Of a stretch of 64,000 bases of DNA, positions 35,944-45,014 are shown piece after piece. The position numbers were made by a program, and so were the translations under genes. The notes under the pieces are model-generated. The model worked only from the letters and a program-made list of their open reading frames with translations. It had not been told where the DNA came from and searched no databases. How positions within the stretch are numbered: the stretch's first letter is position 1; each line of letters starts with the position of its first letter. Origin of the DNA: Halopseudomonas oceani (lineage in GTDB: Bacteria > Pseudomonadota > Gammaproteobacteria > Pseudomonadales > Pseudomonadaceae); NCBI RefSeq assembly GCF_002903165.1, contig NZ_PPSK01000016.1, forward strand, positions 27,641-91,640, given 5' to 3'.

Positions 35944-37485
35944 ATGCGTGCCCTGAGTCTGGAAACCATTGGCGCCGGCAAGGTGTTCGGCAATTTTCGC
36001 GCGCTGGATGACGTCTCCATGCGCGTGCGCGCCGGTACGGTACACGCGCTGCTGGGCGAGAACGGTGCCGGCAAGAGCACGCTGGTCAAGGGGATCGTTG
36101 GCTACGGCCCGCTGGATGAGGGCAGTGTGCTGGTGGGTGGCAAGGAACAAAGTATCCAGTCCCCGCGTGATTCCCACTCCCTCGGCATCGGCATGGTCTA
36201 CCAGCACTTCACCGTGGCGCCTGGCCTCAGCGTGGCCGAGAACCTGGTGCTGTCACGGGGCGAACTGCCGTGGGCCATCGACTGGAAGCAGGAACGCGCA
36301 GCGCTGGATGCCTTTATGGCCAGAATGCCGTTCAAGCTGGATATCGAGCGGGCAGTCAGTTCGCTCGCGGCGGGCGAGAAGCAGAAGCTGGAGATTCTCA
36401 AACAGCTGTATCTGGATCGCCGTTTCATCATTCTTGACGAGCCGACCTCGGTACTGACCCCGCAGGAGGCCGAAGAAGTGCTCGGCCTGATGCAGCAACT
36501 GGCCCATGCCGGCGAGCTGTCTGTGCTGATGATTACCCACAAGTTCGGCGAAGTGATGCGTTTTGCAGATGATGTAACCGTATTGCGGCGTGGCCAACTG
36601 GTCGGCAGCAAGTCGGTGGCCGATACCGATGAGGCCGAGCTGTCGGCCTGGATGATGGGCGAGAGCCGCGAGCAAAGCACGGCACTGGAGCGGGTAGAGC
36701 ATCTGGCCGAGCGTACGCCGGGTCTGGAAGTCAGCAACCTGAAGGTGGCCAATGATCGCGGCACGCTGGCGGTGCGCGGGGTATCACTGTCGGTTTTGCC
36801 GGGCGAGATTGTCGGTATTGCCGGGATTTCCGGTAACGGCCAGCGTGAATTGACCGAAGCCCTGCTGGGCCAGCGACCGGCCAGCGCCGGCGAGGTGCGG
36901 GTCAACGGCCGCCCCTACAGCGCCAGTCGCGCCGAGATGCAGCGCGAAAAAGTCTACAGTCTGCCCGAAGAGCCGCTGCGCAACGCCTGCATTGCCGGCC
37001 TTAGCGTGGCGGAAAACCTCGCGCTGCGCGACTACGATCATGCACCGTTGTGCCGCAGCGGCTGGTTGATCAATCGCAAAGCGATCCGTGAGCGCGCGCG
37101 TGAGCTGATCAGCCGCTTTCAGGTCCGTCCGAATGACCCGGACCGGCCAATCGGCACCCTGTCCGGCGGTAATGTTCAGCGTGCCGTGCTGGCGCGGGAG
37201 CTGACCGAGGACGTGGCTGTGCTGATTGTCTCCAACCCGGTATTCGGGCTGGATTTCGCCTCGGTCGAACTGATTCATCGGCGCCTGCTGGAGGCGCGCA
37301 ACCGCGGCGCGGCGGTGCTGCTGCTGAGTGAAGATCTGGACGAACTGCTGGAGCTGTCGGACCGCATCCTGGTTATCCACGATGGCGAAATCAATCACCA
37401 GACGGTCCCGGCCGAGGCTGAACGGCAGGTGCTCGGACGCTATATGGCGGGTACCGAACAAGCAGCTCAGCAGGTGGCAGGATGA
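35944..37485 (+). CDS. ABC transporter ATP-binding protein (YufO/NupO-like)
   Basis: A 513-residue double ATPase of the sugar/nucleoside type. The first domain is complete: Walker [11 protein letters not shown] near residue 40, the LAAGEKQK signature region, and Walker B FIILDEPT. In the second domain Walker A is degenerate ([10 protein letters not shown]) and the signature is [10 protein letters not shown], as is normal for this family, so only one site is expected to be fully active. It powers the BMP-type importer. It overlaps the next hydrolase gene by four bases. Confidence 0.9.
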   Translation: MRALSLETIGAGKVFGNFRALDDVSMRVRAGTVHALLGENGAGKSTLVKGIVGYGPLDEGSVLVGGKEQSIQSPRDSHSLGIGMVYQHFTVAPGLSVAENLVLSRGELPWAIDWKQERAALDAFMARMPFKLDIERAVSSLAAGEKQKLEILKQLYLDRRFIILDEPTSVLTPQEAEEVLGLMQQLAHAGELSVLMITHKFGEVMRFADDVTVLRRGQLVGSKSVADTDEAELSAWMMGESREQSTALERVEHLAERTPGLEVSNLKVANDRGTLAVRGVSLSVLPGEIVGIAGISGNGQRELTEALLGQRPASAGEVRVNGRPYSASRAEMQREKVYSLPEEPLRNACIAGLSVAENLALRDYDHAPLCRSGWLINRKAIRERARELISRFQVRPNDPDRPIGTLSGGNVQRAVLARELTEDVAVLIVSNPVFGLDFASVELIHRRLLEARNRGAAVLLLSEDLDELLELSDRILVIHDGEINHQTVPAEAERQVLGRYMAGTEQAAQQVAG

Positions 37486-38156
37486 TCGAGGTAACCGCAG
37501 TACCCGATAACTTCAGCTTCGACCCGCAGCGCACCGCGCTGGTGGTTATCGACATGCAGCGCGACTTCATTGAACCCGGCGGCTTTGGCGCCGCGCTGGG
37601 CAATGATGTCACGCCGCTCGCGGCTATCATCCCGGCGGTGCAGCAGCTGCTGGCGCTGGGGCGTGAGGCTGGGCTGCTGGTGATTCACACCCGTGAGTCG
37701 CACCTGCCGGACTTGTCCGACTGTCCGCCGGCCAAGCGCGCTGGCGGGCCTCCGGGCATGCAGATTGGTGATGTCGGCCCGATGGGGCGAATTCTGGTGC
37801 GCGGCGAGCCCGGCAACCAGATTCTGGAAGCCGTTGCGCCGCTGGCGGGTGAGTGGGTGATCGATAAGCCCGGCAAGGGCATGTTCTATGCCACGGGCCT
37901 GCATGAGCGTCTGCAGCAGCAGGGCATCGACAGTCTGATCTTTGCTGGCGTGACCACCGAGGTTTGCGTGCAGACCAGCATGCGCGAGGCCAACGATCGC
38001 GGTTATCGCTGCCTGCTGATCGACGAAGCCACCGAAAGCTATTTCCCCGAATTTAAACAAGCCACGCTGGCCATGATTGCCGCTCAAGGTGGGATCGTTG
38101 GTCGCGTTGCTCACCTGCAGCAGCTGCAGGCAAGTCTTGGAGTGCGTCATGACTGA
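37482..38156 (+). CDS. Isochorismatase-fold amidohydrolase, triuret/biuret-hydrolase-like
   Basis: A 224-residue paralogue of the hydrolase at 35252. The triad is Asp28 in VIDMQRDFI, Lys132 in IDKPGKGMF and Cys162 in [10 protein letters not shown]. Shared blocks ([31 protein letters not shown]) show common descent, while the region after the conserved ICE-like RxxR segment differs, so the two probably act on different but related substrates in sequence. This matches what is known for triuret breakdown, where one enzyme attacks triuret and a homologue attacks biuret. Exact assignment needs biochemical data. Confidence 0.72.
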   Translation: MIEVTAVPDNFSFDPQRTALVVIDMQRDFIEPGGFGAALGNDVTPLAAIIPAVQQLLALGREAGLLVIHTRESHLPDLSDCPPAKRAGGPPGMQIGDVGPMGRILVRGEPGNQILEAVAPLAGEWVIDKPGKGMFYATGLHERLQQQGIDSLIFAGVTTEVCVQTSMREANDRGYRCLLIDEATESYFPEFKQATLAMIAAQGGIVGRVAHLQQLQASLGVRHD

Positions 38157-38541
38157 TATCAACCTGCCCGCGGTCGTCAAACAGGTAACCGAGGCGTTTA
38201 TCGACTACGAACGGGCGTTGCTGGTCAACGAGATGGAAACGCTCGATCACTACTTCTGGGACAGCGTGCATACCGTGCGTTACGGCGTTGCCGAGAACCT
38301 GTATGGCGCGCAGGACATTGCCGCCTATCGACGGGTGTGTGTGCCGGTCGGGCCGGGTCGTGAGCTGTACAACACGGTGGTTAGTACCTTTGGTGAGGAC
38401 TATGCCACCGTCAGCACCCAGTTCCGTGACGGCGAAACCGCTCGCGTCGGCCGGCAGATGCAGACCTGGGCGCGGATCGACGGGCGCTGGCAGGTCGTCG
38501 CCGCGCATGTCAGTATCGACCTGTCTTCACTTCAGGAATGA
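38149..38541 (+). CDS. AtzH/HpxZ-like (DUF3225) protein
   Basis: A 130-residue SnoaL/NTF2-like protein. [20 protein letters not shown] and a [15 protein letters not shown] segment match the DUF3225 family, which includes AtzH (beside carboxybiuret hydrolase AtzE in s-triazine degradation) and HpxZ (oxalurate catabolism). The start at 38149 overlaps the preceding hydrolase by eight bases. Its presence ties the operon to ureide-type nitrogen compounds. The family's precise role is not settled; it may stabilise or assist an amidase. Confidence 0.8.
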   Translation: MTDINLPAVVKQVTEAFIDYERALLVNEMETLDHYFWDSVHTVRYGVAENLYGAQDIAAYRRVCVPVGPGRELYNTVVSTFGEDYATVSTQFRDGETARVGRQMQTWARIDGRWQVVAAHVSIDLSSLQE

Positions 38542-38547
38542 GCGCAG

Positions 38548-39234
38548 ATGGCGCAATTGCAGGCTGTTTCCCTGGCCGATCAGGTCTACCAGCGGGTCAA
38601 GCAGGATATCTTTGATTTCGTCCTGTTGCCCCACGACCGTTTCAGTGAAAACCAGATAGCAGAGCGCTATGAGGTGTCACGTACACCCGTGCGCGAAGCA
38701 CTGTATCGGCTCGAGCGCGAAGGTTACCTGGAAGTCGGCCTGCGCCGCGGCTGGTCGGTCAAACCGCTGGATTTCGAGCGTATCGACGAGCTCTACGAGG
38801 TGCGCATCAGCCTGGAATGCGCGGCACTGGACCGGCTGTGCGCTGCCGAAGACGTGCGTCAGGTGCTGGAGCCCTTGATGAGCGTCTGGGTGGTTGCGCC
38901 AGATGAGCGGCAAGCGGGCATGCAGGTCATGGCCGAACTGGATGAGCAGTTTCACTTCGAGCTGCTGCGTCTGGCCGGCAACCGCGAGGCCGCGCGCATT
39001 CATCAGGAGGTCTGCGAGCGCATTCGTATCGTGCGGCGACTGGATTTCTATCAGGCGCAGCGCATCGAAAAGACCTACGAAGAACATGCCGACATTCTCA
39101 AGGCGCTTGCTGCGCGGCGGCGCGATGAGGCCAGCCGCCTGTTGCGGGCACACATCGAGCACAGTCGCCAGGAAGTGCACAAGATCAGCCTGTCGATGCT
39201 GGAAGCAGCACGGCGTACCTACCGCGCTGGCTGA
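38548..39234 (+). CDS. GntR-family regulator with FCD domain
   Basis: A 228-residue repressor-type regulator. The N-terminal winged helix (about 8-75) contains FSENQIAERYEVSRTPVREA; the C-terminal FCD helical domain (about 85-215) has the metal-binding Asp/His pattern (DEQFHFELLRLAGN; the later EHADILKAL; HIEHSR). Last gene of the operon, 6 bp after the DUF3225 gene. It probably senses the transported compound or a product and binds the palindrome at 31011-31020 near the operon start. Confidence 0.88.
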   Translation: MAQLQAVSLADQVYQRVKQDIFDFVLLPHDRFSENQIAERYEVSRTPVREALYRLEREGYLEVGLRRGWSVKPLDFERIDELYEVRISLECAALDRLCAAEDVRQVLEPLMSVWVVAPDERQAGMQVMAELDEQFHFELLRLAGNREAARIHQEVCERIRIVRRLDFYQAQRIEKTYEEHADILKALAARRRDEASRLLRAHIEHSRQEVHKISLSMLEAARRTYRAG

Positions 39235-39260
39235 GCTGGCGGCGTAGTCCGTCAAGACAG

Positions 39261-39290
39261 AGCCCCGCACTGGCGGGGCTTTGTTGTTTC
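39261..39290 (+). terminator. Rho-independent terminator of the operon
   Basis: AGCCCCGC, an ACTG loop and GCGGGGCT followed by TTGTTGTTT, 26 bp after the GntR stop. A standard intrinsic terminator closing the nine-gene unit. Confidence 0.85.
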
Positions 39291-39440
39291 TGCGTACCAG
39301 CGAGATCTAGTCTGACCGACCTGTTCGATGGGCCTCATCGGCTGAATGATGCAACATTGTGTTGAGTGCAGGATGCTTGTCGCAGGGTTGACCGACCTCT
39401 ACCGTGTCAGGGTGCCTAACAACAAAAACAGGACAGCCCA

Positions 39441-40739
39441 ATGACACACTTTCATGGCTTTCAACCGGGTATGGGCCGCCGCCTGTATGCCGCCGCGGAT
39501 GCGGCACCCGATCTTCCCGCGCCGGATACCGTGCGCTATGAGCTGCTGGGTTTCATGGAGGGCTTTCCGCCGGCCCCCGAGAAGCTGGTTACCCGCGAAA
39601 ACTACCTGGTCGAGTACCCGAAGCTGCGCTGGGCGTTCCAGCATATGCGCGAGCTTGTGCCGTCACGCCAGATCAGGCGTGGTAGTGGCGCTGCCAGTGA
39701 GTTGCCGCGTGGCGCGAACCTTGGCGACGAGATCAATGCGCTGCGCATTCCCCTGAATGACGGCAGCGAGATCGATTTTGCTGAATTTCTGTCCCGGAGT
39801 TACGCCGATGCCTGCGTCATTCTGCACCGCGGCAAGGTGATCTATGAGCAGTACCCCAATCAACCCGACCCGCTCAGCCCGCACATGCTCTGGTCGGTGA
39901 CCAAGTCGTTTACCGGTCTGGTGGCAGCGATGCTGATCGCCGAGGACGTTATTGATCCGAACGCCCAGGTGACTGACCTGATTCCCGAATTGGCTGTATC
40001 AGGCTGGCGTGGTGCCAGTGTGCAGCAGGTGCTGGATATGACAGCGGACATCAAGTACTCGGAGGTCTACGCTGACGGTACGTCGGACGTGAAGTACTAC
40101 GGTCTCGCTGCCGGCATTACCCATTCGCCGCAGTGGGCCGGCCCGACCCGTCTCTACGATTACCTACCCACCATCGGTACCGCTCGCGAGCACGGTCGCT
40201 ATTTTGCGTATCGCACGGTACACACCGAGGTGCTGGGCTGGCTGATTCGCCGCGCCAGCGGCAAGGATGTGGCGACCCATATTGGTGAGCGCATCTGGAG
40301 CAAACTGGGGGCAGAGGAGGACGCGCTGTTGCTGCTGGACCCGACCGGGACCGAGTGGGCTGGTGCCGGTCTGAACGCTACTTTGCGCGATTTGGCCCGG
40401 TTTGCCGAGATGATGCGCGGCGGTGGACGCTGGAATGGTCAGCAGGTCATCCCGGCCGCGATCATTGAGGACCTGCAGCGCGGCGCCGATCGCGAAGCCT
40501 TTGCCGATTTCGGCCGGCGTGGCATGGACGGCTACTCCTATCACAACCAGTGGTGGATCAGTCACAACGCCGATGGCGTGTATGAAGCCATGGGGGTGCA
40601 TGGGCAACTGATACACATCAATCCGGCGGCGGAACTGACCGTGGTAAGGACTGCCTCCCACCCGGTTGCCAGCAATGAATTCACTTACGAGATGACCAGT
40701 GCTGCGCTGTCAGCGCTGGCCGCCCACCTGCGCATCTGA
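39441..40739 (+). CDS. Serine hydrolase, class C beta-lactamase/NylB-like
   Basis: A 432-residue cytoplasmic serine hydrolase of the penicillin-binding fold. SVTKSF (near residue 153) is the Ser-x-x-Lys active-site motif; YRTVHTEVLGWLIRRASGKD (near 255) holds the Tyr motif in the variant seen in 6-aminohexanoate-dimer hydrolase (NylB) relatives; GVHGQ near 390 replaces the usual Lys-Thr-Gly. No signal peptide, which argues against a beta-lactamase role. It is likely an esterase or amide hydrolase. It follows the operon terminator and has its own promoter region. Confidence 0.8.
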   Translation: MTHFHGFQPGMGRRLYAAADAAPDLPAPDTVRYELLGFMEGFPPAPEKLVTRENYLVEYPKLRWAFQHMRELVPSRQIRRGSGAASELPRGANLGDEINALRIPLNDGSEIDFAEFLSRSYADACVILHRGKVIYEQYPNQPDPLSPHMLWSVTKSFTGLVAAMLIAEDVIDPNAQVTDLIPELAVSGWRGASVQQVLDMTADIKYSEVYADGTSDVKYYGLAAGITHSPQWAGPTRLYDYLPTIGTAREHGRYFAYRTVHTEVLGWLIRRASGKDVATHIGERIWSKLGAEEDALLLLDPTGTEWAGAGLNATLRDLARFAEMMRGGGRWNGQQVIPAAIIEDLQRGADREAFADFGRRGMDGYSYHNQWWISHNADGVYEAMGVHGQLIHINPAAELTVVRTASHPVASNEFTYEMTSAALSALAAHLRI

Positions 40740-40747
40740 TCCCCTCG

Positions 40748-40771
40748 ACCGGGCAGATTCTGCTGCCCGGT
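40748..40771 (+). terminator. Hairpin after the serine hydrolase gene
   Basis: ACCGGGCAG and CTGCCCGGT form a perfect nine-base stem with a six-base loop, 8 bp after the stop. The following T-content is weak, so efficiency is uncertain. Confidence 0.5.
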
Positions 40772-41029
40772 TACCTGTTCCTGATGGCCATATCCTCAGG
40801 ATTTCCATGTATATCAATGACATGCTTCTTTACGACCAATGGCTGTGCGGCACTAACTAGCCATCTGCCACATCTCGGCTAGGCTTGGACTTTAAGGGAT
40901 GCATGGTGGCTTTCAGCAAACCGTTCCTCTCCGTAGCGACGGAATCCTGTTAAGCGTCGACCCATAAAAATCGACCAGACAGGACGCGACTGTGATGGCC
41001 CAGTGCAGATGTTGGAACAGGAAGGCTTC

Positions 41030-42181
41030 ATGAGTATGAGACCACAAACTGCTGTTCACCTACCCGTGCTGATGTCCAGTTTTGCTGCCTTGGTCATGGG
41101 CGGGCTTGTCGCTCTGATCTGGCCGGCGTGGGTGGCGGTCGTTGTTGCCGTTGGTGTGTCTGCCGGACTTTTCCTGTTCCTGATCGGCCGTTCTGGATCG
41201 GGTATTGAAACGCCCGATGGAGCAACAGCCTCGGCTACTCAGCCTGATCAGCGTGCGTTGAATGAACTGGGCCGCTTGCAGCAACCCGAGTTGGCGCTGT
41301 ATCGCCAACAGCTGCAGGACATGTCCGCTTTGATCACCGATGGTGTTGGTCTGATCAGGCAGGCCTTTACCGACATTCACGAGTTGCTCGCCAGTCAACA
41401 GGGGGCTGTACGCAAGATGTTGCCGCGCGGCAATGGCGACAATACCCATTCCAGCCTCGACAGTTTTGCTGAGCACACCACTGAAACACTGGATACGGTC
41501 ATTCGTAATGCTGCGGGCGTCGCCGAGGATCTCTCTGAACTGGTCAGCAAAGTGACTGAAATCGCTGACCAGATGCCCGAGCTGATGAAGGCGGTGCACG
41601 AGATTGACCAGATCGCTGGCCAGACCAACCTGCTGGCGCTCAACGCCGCCATTGAAGCGGCACGCGCTGGTGAGCACGGCCGCGGGTTTGCCGTTGTAGC
41701 GGATGAGGTGAGGAACCTGTCGCGCCGTTCTACGCTGTTCAGTGACGAGATCAAGACCAAGCTGAACGGCATCGAAAGTGCAGTGGTGCATCTCAGCAAG
41801 CACATGGGCGATATCGCAAGTCAGGACATGGATTGGCTGACGCATTCCCGGCGGCAGGCGGAGCAGTCGATTGCTGCCCTTCAGCAGATGGCTGAGCGTG
41901 ATCGTGCGCTGACCGAAGAGATCGACAGCCTGGCACTGCAGTTGATCGATGCGTCTGAGCGCGCCACCCGCGGCCTGCAGTTTGAAGACATCACCACACA
42001 GACGGCCGGATACGTAATCAGTCGCATGGAGCTGATGCAACAGATCACCTCAGCGTTGACGCGTCTGGAGGGCGAAGAGCTGATCGCCGAACTGGAACGA
42101 GTCGGTGCGCAATTAACTGCATTTCGTGCCAGCCCGGTCAGTCAGAACTCAATGGCCAGTGGAGAGGTAGAGCTATTTTAG
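41030..42181 (+). CDS. Methyl-accepting chemotaxis-like protein without a sensor domain
   Basis: A 383-residue protein with two N-terminal membrane helices (about 12-30 and 33-52) separated by almost no loop, so there is no periplasmic ligand domain. The receptor signalling tip is present: [20 protein letters not shown] then [18 protein letters not shown]. The start at 41030 is supported by AGGAAGG. First gene of the che2-type operon. In P. aeruginosa a receptor gene (cttP) sits at this place, but it has a large sensor domain; this short form is more like the receptor-derived proteins that precede cheY in some clusters. Confidence 0.82.
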   Translation: MSMRPQTAVHLPVLMSSFAALVMGGLVALIWPAWVAVVVAVGVSAGLFLFLIGRSGSGIETPDGATASATQPDQRALNELGRLQQPELALYRQQLQDMSALITDGVGLIRQAFTDIHELLASQQGAVRKMLPRGNGDNTHSSLDSFAEHTTETLDTVIRNAAGVAEDLSELVSKVTEIADQMPELMKAVHEIDQIAGQTNLLALNAAIEAARAGEHGRGFAVVADEVRNLSRRSTLFSDEIKTKLNGIESAVVHLSKHMGDIASQDMDWLTHSRRQAEQSIAALQQMAERDRALTEEIDSLALQLIDASERATRGLQFEDITTQTAGYVISRMELMQQITSALTRLEGEELIAELERVGAQLTAFRASPVSQNSMASGEVELF

Positions 42182-42228
42182 TGAGGGCTGAAAGCCTCAC
42201 GACTATCGACGTTGGGAGATCAAGCGGC

Positions 42229-42594
42229 ATGGGTAAGCACATTCTGGTGGTGGACGATTCAGCATCGATTCGGCAGATGGTCGAGCACACGCTCAAAACT
42301 GCAGGTTATGAAGTAACTGCTGCAAACGATGGTCAGGCTGCACTAGAGCTGTGCGAGCGTAGCCGATTTGATTGTGTCCTGACCGATCAAAATATGCCGC
42401 GTATGGACGGCCTTACACTCATTAAGAAACTGCGTTCAATGGGAGCCTACAGTCGAACCCCAATCCTGGTGCTGACCACCGAAGCCAGTGATGACATGAA
42501 GAGCCAGGGCAAGGCAGCCGGAGCCACCGGCTGGATGGTGAAGCCGTTCGACCCAGCCAAGCTGCTGGCGGTCGCGTCCAAGGTTCTGCCCTGA
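42229..42594 (+). CDS. cheY2: CheY-like response regulator
   Basis: A 121-residue single-domain receiver. ILVVDDSASIRQMVEHTLKT has the acidic pair, CVLTDQNMPRMDGL the phosphoacceptor Asp, LTTEAS the conserved Thr and MVKPFDP the Lys. An upstream in-frame GTG at 42181 would add 16 residues outside the receiver fold, so 42229 is chosen. Output arm of the che2-type system, phosphorylated by the adjacent CheA. Confidence 0.88.
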   Translation: MGKHILVVDDSASIRQMVEHTLKTAGYEVTAANDGQAALELCERSRFDCVLTDQNMPRMDGLTLIKKLRSMGAYSRTPILVLTTEASDDMKSQGKAAGATGWMVKPFDPAKLLAVASKVLP

Positions 42595-42619
42595 ACCTGA
42601 GCCGCCTGCGGAGACCATC

Positions 42620-44422
42620 ATGAGTGTCGAACTGAATCAGTTTCACTCAGTGTTTTTCGAAGAGAGTCAGGAGCACATCGACACGATGGAGCGCCTGCTC
42701 ATGTCGATGTCGGTCGATAACCCGGAACCGGAAGACCTGAATTGCATATTCCGTGCGGCGCATTCCATCAAGGGCGCCAGCGGCATCTTCGGATTTGATG
42801 CCCTCGGTCAGATTACCCATATCATGGAGAACCTGCTGGATCAGGTGCGCAAAGGGCAGCGTCCGCTCAGTAACGATCTGGTAGATCAGTTTCTCGGCGT
42901 GATTGACTGCCTGCGGCAGGTGCTAGACAGCTATCGCAACCAGCAGGACATCGACTGGCCCGAAGTCGAGCGCACTACCAGTCTGCTCGAATCGATATTG
43001 GGGGCGGCAGTAACTGACGAGCCGCCAGATGACGGCTTCGGTTTTTTTGATCAGCCGGCCACCACCGACGCAGAGGCAGATGATGACTTCGGCTTCTTTG
43101 ACCCACCAGCCGTTGCTCAAGCGTCGGACGAGGCCGGCTGGGGCCTGTTCGAGGCAGCCGATACCGACACGGCCACTCCGACTGCGGCGCAGGTTGCAGG
43201 CGCGCCCGACAGGGATGGCAACCCGGTCAAAAAGGCTGCTGCAGGCGAGTCGTCCACCATTCGCGTCGATGTGGAGAAGGTTGATTCACTGATCAACCTG
43301 GTCGGCGAGCTGGTCATTACCCAATCGATGCTCAAGGTACTCGGCGACGATCTGGGTGGCAGCAATTCGCGCCTCGGGTCAGTGCTGGCGGAGTTGGAAC
43401 GCCATACCCGGGAGATACAGGAGTCGGTCATGTCCATTCGGATGATGCCGGTTTCCTTCGTTTTTAACCGGTTTCCGCGGGTGGTGCGTGACCTTGCCCG
43501 AAAGCTGGAAAAACAGGTTGAACTGGTACTGGAAGGCGAGCACACGGAACTGGATAAGGGGCTGATTGAAAAGCTGGTAGATCCGCTTACCCATCTGGTG
43601 CGCAACAGTATCGACCATGGCATTGAACGACCGGATGTACGTCGAGATCGTGGTAAGCCGGAAACCGGCACCATCACCATCAGCGCAGCCCAGCGTGGCG
43701 GCACGATTCAGATTTGCATTGACGATGACGGTGCCGGGCTGAATCGCGAACGCATTCTGGGCAAGGCTCGTGAAAACGGTCTCAGCGTCAATGATGACAT
43801 GAACGACGCCGATGTCTGGGATCTGATATTCCAGCCCGGTTTTTCGACCGCCGAAGTCGTTACCGATGTGTCCGGTCGTGGCGTCGGTATGGACGTGGTT
43901 CGACGCAATATTCAGCAACTGGGTGGACGGGTCAACATCGCCAGCCGCGCCCTGCAAGGTTCCACCATCACCATCACTTTGCCGCTGACGCTGGCAATTG
44001 TCGACGGCATGGGCGTCATGGTTGGTGATCAGACCTTCATCATTCCGCTGGTCAGCATCATCGAGTCCATGCGTCCCTATCCTGAAAACATCGAACAGCT
44101 GGCCGGTAGCGCGCTACTCCATGTGCGTGATCAGTTTTGGCCGGTGCTGCGGCTGTATCAGGTTATGGACGCCGTGCCGCAGCACACCTCACCAGCAGAC
44201 GGCATCGTGGTACTGATCGAAACCAGCAAGCGGCGCTATGGCTTGCTGGTTGATGAGCTGGTTGGCCAGCAACAGGTTGTGATCAAGAGTCTTGAGCAAC
44301 ACTACAAGCGGGTTCCCGGCGCGGCCGGAGCCACGATCATGGGCGACGGCAGCGTCGCGCTGATTCTCGACGTCGAGTCGTTGGCCGATGTCGTACCGAC
44401 ACTGGACGAGGAGATCGCATGA
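42620..44422 (+). CDS. cheA2: Chemotaxis histidine kinase CheA
   Basis: A 600-residue CheA. The HPt domain has His48 in [14 protein letters not shown]. Instead of a folded P2 domain there is an acidic linker (about 133-185) with three short repeats, [14 protein letters not shown] and AGWGLFE. The dimerisation domain (about 215-285), ATPase ([37 protein letters not shown]) and CheW-like P5 domain follow. It overlaps cheW by four bases. It phosphorylates the adjacent CheY and CheB under control of the tandem-PAS receptor. Confidence 0.93.
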   Translation: MSVELNQFHSVFFEESQEHIDTMERLLMSMSVDNPEPEDLNCIFRAAHSIKGASGIFGFDALGQITHIMENLLDQVRKGQRPLSNDLVDQFLGVIDCLRQVLDSYRNQQDIDWPEVERTTSLLESILGAAVTDEPPDDGFGFFDQPATTDAEADDDFGFFDPPAVAQASDEAGWGLFEAADTDTATPTAAQVAGAPDRDGNPVKKAAAGESSTIRVDVEKVDSLINLVGELVITQSMLKVLGDDLGGSNSRLGSVLAELERHTREIQESVMSIRMMPVSFVFNRFPRVVRDLARKLEKQVELVLEGEHTELDKGLIEKLVDPLTHLVRNSIDHGIERPDVRRDRGKPETGTITISAAQRGGTIQICIDDDGAGLNRERILGKARENGLSVNDDMNDADVWDLIFQPGFSTAEVVTDVSGRGVGMDVVRRNIQQLGGRVNIASRALQGSTITITLPLTLAIVDGMGVMVGDQTFIIPLVSIIESMRPYPENIEQLAGSALLHVRDQFWPVLRLYQVMDAVPQHTSPADGIVVLIETSKRRYGLLVDELVGQQQVVIKSLEQHYKRVPGAAGATIMGDGSVALILDVESLADVVPTLDEEIA

Positions 44423-44931
44423 GCGGGCAGAAAGATCAGGCTGCTGGCAAGGCGGACAACGACGGTCCTGCCAGCGAGTTTCTTACCTTCGTGCTGGGTG
44501 ACGAGCATTACGCCATCGACATCATGGCAGTGAAGGAAATACGCGGCTATGAGTCCGTGACCAAGATTGCCAAGGCCCCGGCCTACATCAAGGGGGTCAT
44601 CAACCTGCGCGGGGACATCGTGCCCATCGTCGACCTGCGCATCAAATTTGATGTCGGCGAGGCGACGTACAACGAGTTCACCATCGTCATTGTTCTGCAG
44701 ATTAATGAGCGAATGGTTGGCATTGTCGTCGACAGCGTCTCGGACGTCATTGCGCTGACCGCATCGCAACGGCGGCCGCCACCCGAGTTTGGTGTTGCCT
44801 TTGACAGCCGATTTCTGATGGGGCTGGCAAAGGTAAGCGGTCGTATGGTCATTCTCGTCAACATCGAAGCGCTGGTCACTAGCAGCGAGCTGGGACTGGT
44901 CGATGCTGCGCTGAAGAAAATGGAATCCTGA
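44419..44931 (+). CDS. cheW2: CheW coupling protein
   Basis: A 170-residue Che[21 protein letters not shown] near residue 18, [20 protein letters not shown] near 55 and a [10 protein letters not shown] segment near 103 are the family blocks. It links the receptor to CheA. ATGA overlap with cheA. Confidence 0.92.
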   Translation: MSGQKDQAAGKADNDGPASEFLTFVLGDEHYAIDIMAVKEIRGYESVTKIAKAPAYIKGVINLRGDIVPIVDLRIKFDVGEATYNEFTIVIVLQINERMVGIVVDSVSDVIALTASQRRPPPEFGVAFDSRFLMGLAKVSGRMVILVNIEALVTSSELGLVDAALKKMES

Positions 44932-45014
44932 AACAACGATTGCGTCTGCCACAACCAAGGAACAGGACGTCCGAGGCATTTCCCCGGCAAGCCTGGCACC
45001 TGGAGGAGAGTTAC

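Noticed and set aside
31094..39234. A ribose or simple-sugar transport operon.
   Set aside because: The binding protein is of the BMP/PnrA type and the enzymes are amidohydrolases; no sugar kinase or isomerase is present.
39441..40739. A class C beta-lactamase conferring resistance.
   Set aside because: No signal peptide, and the third motif is not Lys-Thr-Gly; it fits the NylB/esterase group.
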